DNA of 64,000 nt from CAVTPU01 sp963736695 (GTDB lineage: Bacteria > Actinomycetota > Actinomycetes > Mycobacteriales > Micromonosporaceae), in the NCBI GenBank assembly GCA_963736695.1, contig CAVTPU010000001.1, positions 186,001-250,000 on the forward strand, written 5' to 3'. The notes under the pieces were generated by a model that saw nothing but the letters and a program-made list of their open reading frames with translations, had not been told where the DNA came from and ran no database searches. Each line of letters starts with the position of its first letter. The stretch's first letter is position 1. Both the position numbers and the translations under genes were made by a program. Shown piece by piece: positions 55,008 through 62,442 of this stretch.

Positions 55008-55560
55008 GGGCGGTCAGCCACTGGGCCACCACGGCGTCGATGAACTCGTCGCTGGCCTCTTGGCGGTCCAGGAACAGGCGGGACAGGACAGGGCCGTAGA
55101 GCATCGTGTATTCATCAGCGGTGAGCTGCCGACCCGAAGGACGCAGCAGTTCGTTCAGGGCCGCGAGCCGGTCGGCGCCGATGCGTTGCAGAGCATGGCC
55201 GCTGTCGGGATCGTGATCGGCCTGGGCGGTCACCGCCAAAACGGCGGCTCGAGTGGCCGGGTCACTCACACCAGAGCGCAAGCTTCGTAGCCACGCCGTC
55301 GCGACGGCACGAATGTCGGCTCCCGGCTCCGGGTAGCCCACGTCCGGGCCTTCCAAAATGAGGTCGACGAGCAGCGCGGCCCGCGTGGGCCAATGCCGGT
55401 ACAACGTCTGCCGGGTGACCTCGCCCCGTTCGGCCAGCAGCGAGTAAGTCAACCCCGTTGGCCCGACCTCAGGGAGCAGATCACGGGCCACAGCCAGGAC
55501 CCGAGCGCGAGTGCGACGCACCCGCGGATTTTCCGGCGCGGGGCGGGTCAACGGCGACAT
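54943..55560 (-). CDS. TetR/AcrR family transcriptional regulator
   Basis: This 205-residue regulator has an N-terminal DNA-binding domain (about 15-62) with SLLAERGEVTRQTLYRHWPT and a TetR_C-type ligand domain. It is divergent from the quinone oxidoreductase gene, and the 125 bases between them contain three copies of an ATCATAC-GTATGAT dyad. It should therefore repress both itself and the oxidoreductase. Its 3' end overlaps the amidohydrolase by 65 bases, so the amidohydrolase may also be affected by antisense transcription. Confidence 0.9.
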   Translation of the reverse strand: MSPLTRPAPENPRVRRTRARVLAVARDLLPEVGPTGLTYSLLAERGEVTRQTLYRHWPTRAALLVDLILEGPDVGYPEPGADIRAVATAWLRSLRSGVSDPATRAAVLAVTAQADHDPDSGHALQRIGADRLAALNELLRPSGRQLTADEYTMLYGPVLSRLFLDRQEASDEFIDAVVAQWLTALTPPGRGKRPGTGGLPDGRRG

Positions 55561-55564
55561 ACTT

Positions 55565-55657
55565 TGATCATACAGGACGTATGATCAGCATCACCCTGAC
55601 AATCATACGCTGCGTATGATAGACAAGACTTCGTGATCATACAGTGTGTGTGATTGA
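55565..55657. promoter_or_regulatory. Three TetR operator copies between divergent genes
   Basis: Site 1: TGATCATAC at 55565-55573 and its reverse complement at 55579-55587. Site 2: ATCATACGC at 55602-55610 and its reverse complement at 55612-55620. Site 3: TGATCATAC at 55634-55642 with an imperfect right half at 55648-55657. All share the ATCATAC half-site. They lie between the TetR start (55560) and the oxidoreductase start (55686). Confidence 0.85.
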
Positions 55658-55685
55658 AGCGTAGTGGTCCGCTCAGGGAGGCAAC

Positions 55686-56402
55686 ATGTCAACAGCAATC
55701 ACCTTCGACCGGTATGGCGACCCGAACGTCCTCACCGTCTCCGACGTCGAGGTTCCCGAGCCGGGCGTGGGCCAGGTCCGCATCCGGGTGCGCGCGGTCG
55801 CCGTGAACCCGATCGACGTGCGCATCCGTAGCGGCATGATGGACGGCATCTTCCCGATCACGTTCCCGATGATTCCCGGCTGGGATGTCGCCGGAGTCGT
55901 CGACGCGCGAGGCCAAGATGCTTCCGCAGCGGTGGGCGACGAGGTCTTCGGCGTCGCGGCCGTGGGCGGCTACAGCGAATACGCGCTGCTCGACCATCCG
56001 GTGGCCAAGCCCGCTGGCCTGTCATGGGAGGTGGCGGCCGGGCTCATCACCGTCGGCGAGGCCGCTTTTCGAGGGCTGGCCCATCTCGACGTCCACAATG
56101 GGCAGACGTTACTCATCCACGGTGGCGGTGGCAGTGTCGGAACCATCGCCGTCCAACTCGCCACCGCCCGTGACATTCGAGTGCTCACCACCGTCGCCGA
56201 ACGTGACATCGAACGGCTCGGCGCGCTCGGTGCCACCGCGGTCGTCTACGGGGACGGTTGGGTTGATCGCGTCCGGGCCGCCGCCCCGAACGGGGTGGAC
56301 GCCGTCTTCGACGCCTCAGGAGCCGGCGTCCCCGAGGCGGCGACCGCACACCTGGACATCGAAACCGGTAGAAATGAAGGGAAGATAGTCCTCCTGCCGT
56401 AG
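55686..56402 (+). CDS. Zinc-type alcohol dehydrogenase-like/quinone oxidoreductase, internally deleted
   Basis: This is an NADP(H)-dependent medium-chain dehydrogenase/reductase of the quinone oxidoreductase group. The 238 residues include the GroES-like N domain (VRIRVRAVAVNPIDVRIRSG) and the nucleotide motif TLLIHGGGGSVGTIAVQLA. The protein runs normally to VDAVFDASGAGV and then continues at PEAATAHLDIETGRNEGKIV, the genuine family C terminus. About 70 residues that should lie between are missing in frame (family length about 305-315). The missing part includes half of the Rossmann domain, so activity is doubtful. It is preceded by AGGGAGG and three TetR operators. Confidence 0.82.
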   Translation: MSTAITFDRYGDPNVLTVSDVEVPEPGVGQVRIRVRAVAVNPIDVRIRSGMMDGIFPITFPMIPGWDVAGVVDARGQDASAAVGDEVFGVAAVGGYSEYALLDHPVAKPAGLSWEVAAGLITVGEAAFRGLAHLDVHNGQTLLIHGGGGSVGTIAVQLATARDIRVLTTVAERDIERLGALGATAVVYGDGWVDRVRAAAPNGVDAVFDASGAGVPEAATAHLDIETGRNEGKIVLLP

Positions 56403-56663
56403 ACAGGGTAGCTCCGGCGCCGCGCACGGATCGGCCGTCTCCGCGTTCAAGCCCAATGCCACGAAAGTCGCCAAGACCTGCCGGTTGCACAAACCGGCGA
56501 GCCGCTGGCGTCCGGCGCCGCACGGCTACGGAACACTAATTTCAGGGTAAGAACAGCCGGTTTGTCAGCCGGACGCGGACGTCATCGGTACATGCCGGCA
56601 CCTCAGGCGTCTGCCCCAGGCCAGACTGTTGACCCCGCTTGAAGATCGTCTTTGTTGACTACG

Positions 56664-56879
56664 GCGCGAGACATTCAGCGAAGCCAACGCCGGATCAACC
56701 CCGACCACCTCTATGCCACGCGCCGCCAGCATCACAGCGAACGTCCCAGTTCCACACCCGAGGTCAAGCACGCGTCGCGCGTTCAGTTCTCCGATGATCG
56801 CGGCGTATACGTCGAGATCGTCTCAGTCCCCATCGAGCGCGTCGTAGATCCCGGCCAACCGGGGATGACCGACACATCG
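56664..56879 (-). pseudogene. SAM-dependent methyltransferase fragment with nonsense codon
   Basis: Read on the minus strand this gives HPRLAGIYDALDGD, a TGA stop (56823-56825), then DDLDVYAAIIGELNARRV and LDLGCGTGTFAVMLAARG to EVVGVDPALASLNVSR, where similarity ends. This is the N-terminal third of a class I methyltransferase. From memory the family has Arg where the stop lies, so a CGA-to-TGA change is likely. The start codon is also lost (stop at 56880-56882) and the C-terminal two thirds are missing. It is a decayed remnant. Confidence 0.75.
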
Positions 56880-56917
56880 TCAGCCAAGCCGGTCACCGCC
56901 CTCGAACCGACAAGTCG

Positions 56918-57100
56918 TCAATCCGCCGCTCCGAAGTATGTGCGCACCGCGATCCTCAGAGTTTCGAGTGTCGCTGCAGTCAGCTGTCCCGCTTCCCCCG
57001 CAACTTGTCCAGGATCCAGTGATCGAATCCTGGACAAGTCAATGACCGCCGCGTTGGACCAATCCGACTTAGTTAACGGAACGAGAAAGGCCGGAGCCAA
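56918..57100 (-). pseudogene. Short frame resembling the MazF/PemK toxin C terminus
   Basis: The 60 residues include FLVPLTKSDWSNAAVIDLSR and GQVAGEAGQLTAATLETLRI, ending in a helix (RIAVRTYF). This order of strand, RIRSLD-like turn and final helix resembles the end of MazF/PemK endoribonucleases. The N-terminal half that should precede it is absent, and no antitoxin is visible. The resemblance is weak; it may be another remnant in this debris region. Confidence 0.3.
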
Positions 57101-57274
57101 TGTTGGTGCGGGCGTTCGCGCAGCGGTGCCACCAAACCGTGGTCCGGGTTATATCTGTCGGCCGTGACAACAACCACCCGAAGGCGTGGGTTCGAACCCG
57201 GCTGCCTAGCTGCCGCCTCGAGTTGCCGTTGGGGACACGCCCCCAAGAGGTACGAGCGAAGAGCGCCTGTCGGG

Positions 57275-58009
57275 TCACCAGGGGATGGCGCCGTCGCCGT
57301 TGAAGAATGCGCCGGTCGGTCCGCCGTCTGGCAGTGTGGCGAGACGAATCGCTATGGCCGCGGCCTCTTGAGGCGGACGCCCTTGGAAGCCGGTGAATTC
57401 GGTCGCGACTAGGCCCGGGCAGGCGGCGTTGATGAGGATGTCCGTGCCGGTAAACTGTCGCGCGTAGTGCACGGTGATGGCATTGAGGTACGACTTCGTC
57501 GGCGCGTAGGCCGCCATGATCGGGCCGACTTCGATGTCCGGGTCCGCCTGCAAGGTCACTGACCCGACGCTGCTGGAGATGTTGACGATACGCGGCGACA
57601 CCGAGCGCCGCACGAACGGCAGCATCGCGTTGGTCACCCGGATCGCACCGAAGACGTTGGTGTCGATGACCGTGCGAACGACGTCGAGGTCAAGTGTGGT
57701 CGGATCCTGCGTCCATCCCGATCCCATCTCTCCGGCGACGGCGGCATTGTTGACCAGCGCGTCCAGGCGTCCACATTCACGTTCGACAAGTTCCGCGGCC
57801 TCGGTGACGCTGCGGTCACTGGTGACGTCCAGCGGGACCACGAACGCGTCCACCCCGGCGACGTGCAAAGTCTTCACGGCCGCCGCGCCCCGAGCCTTGT
57901 CCCGGGCACCCACCGCCACGCGGTAGCCACGCGCACCAAGCCCTGCGGCGATCCCGTATCCGAGTCCTTTGTTCGCGCCGGTCACCAACGCGATCTTCTT
58001 GTCGCTCAT
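57275..58009 (-). CDS. Short-chain dehydrogenase/reductase (SDR)
   Basis: This NAD(P)-dependent oxidoreductase of 244 residues has the coenzyme motif ALVTGANKGLGYGIAAGL, the NNAAVAG motif, the catalytic Ser region VNISSSVGSV and the active-site Y-x3-K as YAPTKSYLNAI. It resembles carbonyl-reductase-like classical SDRs, which often start with an NKGLG motif. The substrate is unknown. ATG 58009 gives the short family N terminus. It is divergent from a LysR gene, with an ATACC-GGTAT dyad between, so it is probably the target of that regulator. Confidence 0.9.
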   Translation of the reverse strand: MSDKKIALVTGANKGLGYGIAAGLGARGYRVAVGARDKARGAAAVKTLHVAGVDAFVVPLDVTSDRSVTEAAELVERECGRLDALVNNAAVAGEMGSGWTQDPTTLDLDVVRTVIDTNVFGAIRVTNAMLPFVRRSVSPRIVNISSSVGSVTLQADPDIEVGPIMAAYAPTKSYLNAITVHYARQFTGTDILINAACPGLVATEFTGFQGRPPQEAAAIAIRLATLPDGGPTGAFFNGDGAIPW

Positions 58010-58065
58010 GACCTTGATACTGCCCACTGACGAGCGGTATCCCAACACCGATCAGGTGCGCTGTC

Positions 58066-58080
58066 ATACCCGCCCGGTAT
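58066..58080. promoter_or_regulatory. Probable LysR-type binding site (ATACC-N5-GGTAT)
   Basis: The dyad ATACC (58066-58070) and GGTAT (58076-58080) contains the T-N11-A pattern of LysR sites and lies between the divergent SDR and LysR genes. A further GGTAT half occurs at 58036-58040. Confidence 0.6.
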
Positions 58081-58106
58081 CACCGCACTATCGTGATGCG
58101 GTGGAC

Positions 58107-58949
58107 ATGCTGGAGACTCGCGAACTCAGGTACTTCGTCACCGTCGCCGAGGAACTGCACTTCAGCCGGGCAGCCGAGCGCCTCGGTATCGCCCAGCCGC
58201 CCTTGTCCCGGGCGATTCAGCAGCTCGAACGACGTCTCAATGTCACCCTGTTCGAACGCAACCGCCGCAGCGTCACCCTCACCCATGCAGGTCAGGTGCT
58301 ACTCGGCGAGGCCCGAGCCATCCTCGACGCGACAGCCGCTGCCACCCGGCGCACCCGGCGCGCCGCATCCTCCATGAACCGCCTGACGCTGGCGACGAAG
58401 GCCGGCGCGAATCACGACCTGTTGCGGAAACTTCTTGATGCCCACGCCGGCGAACCCGACGCCGCCGAAATCGAGGTGCTGCTATGCGGAATGGGAGACC
58501 AGGCTCGCATGCTACGAGACGGCCGCGCCGACGTGGCGCTCATGCAGCGCCCCTTCCACAGCCTCGCCGGGTTCGACACCGAAGACCTGCTCACCGAGGA
58601 GCAGGTCGCCATCCTGCCCGCAGGGCATCCCCTCGCCGCGCGCACATCTCTCACCATGGCTGACATCACCGATGTAGCGGATCTACCGCTTGCCCGCTGG
58701 CCTTGCCACGATGGCGCTTACCCACCCGGCCCAGGCCCCAAGATCCACGACCAGTCACAGCTCGCACAGCTGATTGCCCTTGGGCACGCCATGGCCGTCA
58801 CAAGCGCCTCTGCCCGATCCTGGCTGTGGAGCGCACATGTTGCCGTTCCCCTGACCGGCGCATCTCCCGTCACTACCGTTCTCGCCTGGCCCGCACACAG
58901 CCGCTCCCCGGTCATCGCCAGGCTCGTCCGCACGGCAGCCCAGCTGTAA
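58107..58949 (+). CDS. LysR family transcriptional regulator
   Basis: This 280-residue regulator starts MLETRELRYFVTVAEELHF and has the LysR winged helix-turn-helix (FSRAAERLGIAQPPLSRAIQ). A linker helix follows and then a LysR substrate-binding domain (about 90-280) with LPAGHPLAARTSL. ATG 58107 or GTG 58101 can be the start. It is divergent from the SDR gene, the classic layout in which a LysR protein activates its neighbour in response to a small molecule. The inducer is unknown. Confidence 0.9.
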   Translation: MLETRELRYFVTVAEELHFSRAAERLGIAQPPLSRAIQQLERRLNVTLFERNRRSVTLTHAGQVLLGEARAILDATAAATRRTRRAASSMNRLTLATKAGANHDLLRKLLDAHAGEPDAAEIEVLLCGMGDQARMLRDGRADVALMQRPFHSLAGFDTEDLLTEEQVAILPAGHPLAARTSLTMADITDVADLPLARWPCHDGAYPPGPGPKIHDQSQLAQLIALGHAMAVTSASARSWLWSAHVAVPLTGASPVTTVLAWPAHSRSPVIARLVRTAAQL

Positions 58950-59070
58950 CCAAGATCCTTCAAGACTCCTGACGCGCAATAGCAGAGGCGCGGGCTCGGA
59001 CGAACCACGGTCACCGGCCTGGTCGCGGCGACGTTGGCAAAAGAGACTTGGGCGGGAGATGAGTCGGTTC

Positions 59071-60063
59071 TCAAACGCTGATGGCAGACGGGGAACCGGT
59101 GCCGAGTTCCCAGACCCGCAGAGCTGGATCACTGCCGGCGGTGATCCCCAGTGTCATGCCGTCGACCTCAATGATGGCGAGGCCACAGATCCTGCCGCTA
59201 TGCGCCGCGATCCGTTCTCCCACGAAGGCCCCAGTGACCAGGTCCCATGCCTGGATGCGGCCCTGCTGCGAGCCGGCGATCGCCATCGCCCGGCCATCGA
59301 CCACAAACGTCTTCAACGCCGTGACGTAGTCGTCGCCGCCGTCGCCGGGTTCGAGCGGATCGCCGGTGCCGGTCGCCAGGTCCCAGACTCGGACCAAGCC
59401 GTCACCGCCAGCCGAGGAGACCAACGCCGGCCCGGCATGCATGGAGACCAGCTCCATCGGCGGATAAAGAACCCCGCTGCCGAACCCGCCACCGACCAGT
59501 GGCGGGCATATCTTCGTACCCTCGAAGAAGTCCCACACGTGCAGGGCGGTCTCGTCAAAGTCATAGTCGCGGCCGCTTTCCTCGACCGGATGGTCCTCGA
59601 TCACAGCGAGCACAGTGTCCTTGTGGGGCAGCAAGGCGATCGTGCCGGCCCACTCGGTCATCGGACCGTGGATGTGATCGCCGGTGCCGATGTCCCAGAC
59701 ATGCACGCTGTTGTTCATATGCATGGTGATCGCCACGTCCCGGCCCTGCCACCGGGCCACCCTCAACAGTTGGACCATCGACGCGCATTCGGCTGGCTCG
59801 TGAAGCAGTTCGCCGGTGCCGAGATCGCGGACACACACGGACGTGTGACCACTCACCAGAACCGGTCGCCCGCCAAGCATCGCCACCGCCACCGCCGACG
59901 ACCAGGCGCCAACTCCCGCGATCGGATCTCCCAGGGCACCCATTGTCGTCAGATCCCAACGACGCCACAGACCGCCATGAGCGCTGACGGCCACCGGTCG
60001 GTCACCCACCCACCCCGCGACAACCCAGTTCGCCGAGGACTCGCCGAAAGATCCGTCCAACAT
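59071..60063 (-). CDS. WD40-repeat protein
   Basis: This 330-residue protein consists almost entirely of WD40-like repeats, for example WRRWDLTTMGALG, VHVWDIGTGDHIHGP, LHVWDFFEGTKI, VRVWDLATGTGDPL, IQAWDLVTGAF and LRVWELGTGS. That makes about seven blades, enough for one propeller. No signal peptide or enzymatic domain is present from ATG 60063. The frame is open further upstream, but only across a duplicated gene fragment on the other strand. In actinobacteria such propellers often occur at the end of kinase or NACHT-type proteins, so this may be a free-standing or detached one. Function is unknown. Confidence 0.8.
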   Translation of the reverse strand: MLDGSFGESSANWVVAGWVGDRPVAVSAHGGLWRRWDLTTMGALGDPIAGVGAWSSAVAVAMLGGRPVLVSGHTSVCVRDLGTGELLHEPAECASMVQLLRVARWQGRDVAITMHMNNSVHVWDIGTGDHIHGPMTEWAGTIALLPHKDTVLAVIEDHPVEESGRDYDFDETALHVWDFFEGTKICPPLVGGGFGSGVLYPPMELVSMHAGPALVSSAGGDGLVRVWDLATGTGDPLEPGDGGDDYVTALKTFVVDGRAMAIAGSQQGRIQAWDLVTGAFVGERIAAHSGRICGLAIIEVDGMTLGITAGSDPALRVWELGTGSPSAISV

Positions 60064-60083
60064 GCGAACAGCGTAAAGTGCGC

Positions 60084-60200
60084 GCCGTCCTCGCCGCGAA
60101 TCGCGGAGATGACACCCGACGGTCACCGCCGCCGCACCAAACCAACCCGAAGACCTGGTACGGGATGCCCGCCTACGCCAACACGGACGGCAAGGTCGTC
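60084..60200 (+). pseudogene. Truncated duplicate of the DUF1801-like gene at 61938-62390
   Basis: This segment is nearly identical to 62061-62210 but lacks about 28 bases in the middle (after ATGACACCCG) and a few single bases, so the frame is broken. It still encodes PKTWYGMPAYAN. The sequence on both sides is unrelated to the intact gene. Two copies therefore flank the 60.2-62.0 kb interval in direct orientation. Confidence 0.85.
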
Positions 60201-60317
60201 GCCAACCTTTCCGCCAACACCTTTTCACTGATCACACCGGACCAACGAACCGTCGATCCACAAAGGAACTACAACCATGTGGATCTCGTGGCTGCCCTCA
60301 CGTCACACTCACCCCTA

Positions 60318-60986
60318 TCAGGCGCCTATGTCATGCGGATCGAGTCGACGCGCCAGTTCGGTTCCGAGGGTGATCAACTGGTCGACGGCTGCTGCGGAAC
60401 ACCACCAGTCGGTGGCCGTGAGTTCAAGCCGGTTGTCGTTGAGCCAGACGTTGTCCACCCGCGCCGGACGTTCGTCTTTCGGCCCCCACCAGGCGATCGG
60501 CCAATTGTTGAACCACGGTGCCAGCTCCGCGTCGACAACGTCGCCTGGATCGAAGACCGACCAGCCGGGTCCGAGTGGTCCATGTGGACCGTCGGCCGAC
60601 CCGCCGGTGGTGACGACCGTCGGACGGGCTGCACCACCACGTCGGCGGCGCGAGATCGCGCCAACGGCGAGGGCGATGCCGGTGATCGTCCAGCCCAGCA
60701 CTCCGCCTTCGATGTCGCCGAACGAGGTGCCGGTCTCCGCGGCTCGCCCGATCCTGAGCTGACACCGATCCCCGCTGGCGCGCACCTGCGTGCTCCACCA
60801 GACGATGCGCGGTCCGACCTCCCCACTCGCCGGCGTCAGGTCAACGCGCCACCCGACGTCACTCCTACCCCCATCCACTGTCCGGGTCAGTCGCCAACCC
60901 CGGGTGGGCGAGCCGGTCAGCACGGCCCCACGGCGGGCCGCGACATCAACGATGAACGCCGTCTCATGCCAGCGGTAGCGGCTCAC
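60318..60986 (-). CDS. Hypothetical membrane protein
   Basis: The family is not recognised. The 222-residue protein has an N-terminal region of about 90 residues rich in Trp and Arg, one likely membrane segment (about 93-110, GVLGWTITGIALAVGAI) followed by a basic stop-transfer RRRRG, and a C-terminal cytoplasmic part with VDNVWLNDNRLELTATDWW. The GTG start overlaps the stop of the upstream lipoprotein gene (GTGA), so the two are translationally coupled and probably act together at the membrane. Confidence 0.65.
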   Translation of the reverse strand: MSRYRWHETAFIVDVAARRGAVLTGSPTRGWRLTRTVDGGRSDVGWRVDLTPASGEVGPRIVWWSTQVRASGDRCQLRIGRAAETGTSFGDIEGGVLGWTITGIALAVGAISRRRRGGAARPTVVTTGGSADGPHGPLGPGWSVFDPGDVVDAELAPWFNNWPIAWWGPKDERPARVDNVWLNDNRLELTATDWWCSAAAVDQLITLGTELARRLDPHDIGA

Positions 60987-61705
60987 TCGAAGCCGCAGTT
61001 GGTAGTCGACGTGCCGGCCGGCCGCGGATACGGCACCCGTGCGTAGACGGTCAGGGAATTGTTGCGCGCGTCATCACCGGGCAGTCCCACGGTGGTGAGA
61101 ACCAGGCTCATTTTCACCGTGTACGCCGCGGTGCTGTCGAACACCGGCAGTCGGACAGACGCGTCAAACTCGGTGGTGCCCGGGCCGAAGCGCACCGGGG
61201 CTCTGCCGATCCCGTCGCTGCCGTAAGCCTGGGCCGTGAGCTCACTGTTGTAGCGGCCGGTCAGGCCCGTCCCGATCAGGCCGGCCGTGACCTCGACGCT
61301 GTCCCCCGCCCCCGTCGCGGACCTCACCAACGAACAGTACATATGGGTACGGCCGATTCCGATGTCACCGCTGACCGGCCTGCTCGGGGCGGAAGGCGCC
61401 GCCGTGGTCCTGTGCGGCGGTGGCGGCACCGGCCGTCCCCCGGTCGTGGATTGCGTGCCGACGGCCGTGCTGGCGTTGTTCGAGCGACTGCCGCTGGGAG
61501 TCGCGAGCGGCGTGAGCGACGGTATTCCCGACGGTGCCGCCACCGGCGGCGGCGACTGGGCCGTCCCGGCGCACCCGGCAGCCGACATCAACCCGCCTAT
61601 GGTCGTGCCCACGAGCAGGGTCCACAACGCACGAGAACCTGGTCGTCGCACCCTCGAAGCGGCAACCGCTTGTCCAGTTCGTCCGATATGGTGATAGCTG
61701 GTCAT
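60983..61705 (-). CDS. Hypothetical lipoprotein
   Basis: This 240-residue protein has a signal peptide (about 20-45) with lipobox SAAGC, a Pro/Ser/Thr-rich linker to about residue 115, and a C-terminal domain with beta-strand character. That domain contains GRTHMYCSLVRSATGAGD and FDSTAAYTVKMSLVLTTV and has Cys residues that may form a disulfide. It is probably anchored outside the membrane. No family is recognised. It is coupled to the downstream membrane protein gene. Confidence 0.65.
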   Translation of the reverse strand: MTSYHHIGRTGQAVAASRVRRPGSRALWTLLVGTTIGGLMSAAGCAGTAQSPPPVAAPSGIPSLTPLATPSGSRSNNASTAVGTQSTTGGRPVPPPPHRTTAAPSAPSRPVSGDIGIGRTHMYCSLVRSATGAGDSVEVTAGLIGTGLTGRYNSELTAQAYGSDGIGRAPVRFGPGTTEFDASVRLPVFDSTAAYTVKMSLVLTTVGLPGDDARNNSLTVYARVPYPRPAGTSTTNCGFE

Positions 61706-61937
61706 GCTTCCGAGGGTAGGTGCGCCACCGGCGGCGGAGCATCAGGGAATCTCCTATGGTTGTCGCGACGCGGACTTTCCTGTCGGCCACGACGATCCAC
61801 ATCACCGGTCCGACCCTCAAGTGGCATAGCGGCTCACCGACGCGCGGATAGGCGCGTTCGGTTTCGCTCTCGGCGAGGTTTGCATAACCTGTCAATGGAA
61901 GGCGTCAGGCAAGACCATCGTCACGAAGGGCGTGAGA

Positions 61938-62390
61938 ATGTCCACGAAGAAGGCCGAGTCCGCTGGCTTCAGCGCCGAGGAGCGCGCCGCGATGAAGGAG
62001 CGTGCCGCCGAACTGCGGGCCGAGAGCAAGAGGAACGCCAAGAGGGCCGACGGCCTGCAGGCCGTCCTCGCCCGGATCGCGGAGATGACACCCGAGGACC
62101 GTGAGCTCGCCGAGCGCGTCCACGCGACGGTCACCGCCGCCGCACCGAACCTAACCCCGAAGACCTGGTACGGGATGCCCGCATACGCCAACGCCGACGG
62201 CAAGGTCGTCGTCTTCTTCCAGGACGCGGGCAAGTTCAACTACCGTTACTCGACTCTCGGCTTCCAGGAGGCGGCGAACCTCGACGACGGCGACATGTGG
62301 CCAGCCTCGTACGCGCTCACGGCATGGAGCCCCGCGGTGGAGAGCCGGGTCACCGAGCTGGTGAAGGCCGCAGTCTCCCCCGCCGGGTAG
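61938..62390 (+). CDS. DUF1801/YdhG-like small protein
   Basis: This 150-residue protein has a charged helical N terminus (FSAEERAAMKERAAELRAES) and a compact domain with PKTWYGMPAYANADGKVVVF and YSTLGFQEAANLDDGDMW. This matches the DUF1801/iron-chaperone-like fold (YdhG group), whose actinobacterial members often have the Lys/Arg/Ala-rich start. Biochemical function is not settled. ATG 61938 is preceded by GAAGG; GTG 61932 is also possible. A broken copy of its middle part lies at 60084-60200. Confidence 0.8.
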   Translation: MSTKKAESAGFSAEERAAMKERAAELRAESKRNAKRADGLQAVLARIAEMTPEDRELAERVHATVTAAAPNLTPKTWYGMPAYANADGKVVVFFQDAGKFNYRYSTLGFQEAANLDDGDMWPASYALTAWSPAVESRVTELVKAAVSPAG

Positions 62391-62442
62391 CCTACGTCCT
62401 GGTCGGGCCGGCCTCGGCCGCCGCAGCGAGGAGGGCTTCGAG

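Larger units (their letters stand above)
56403..57274. other. Region of gene debris
   Basis: There is no intact gene between the truncated oxidoreductase and the SDR gene. It contains a broken methyltransferase fragment (56664-56879), a short MazF-like frame (56918-57100) with an internal inverted repeat (57003-57015 with 57027-57039), and a tRNA T-arm-like sequence near 57184-57198. About 56403-56560 shows nothing I recognise. Confidence 0.6.

Noticed and set aside
60277..60762. Plus-strand frame with a good AAAGGA ribosome-binding site before ATG 60277
   Set aside because: It runs antisense through the hypothetical membrane protein gene and its translation has no recognisable features; the site may be a leftover of the duplicated region.
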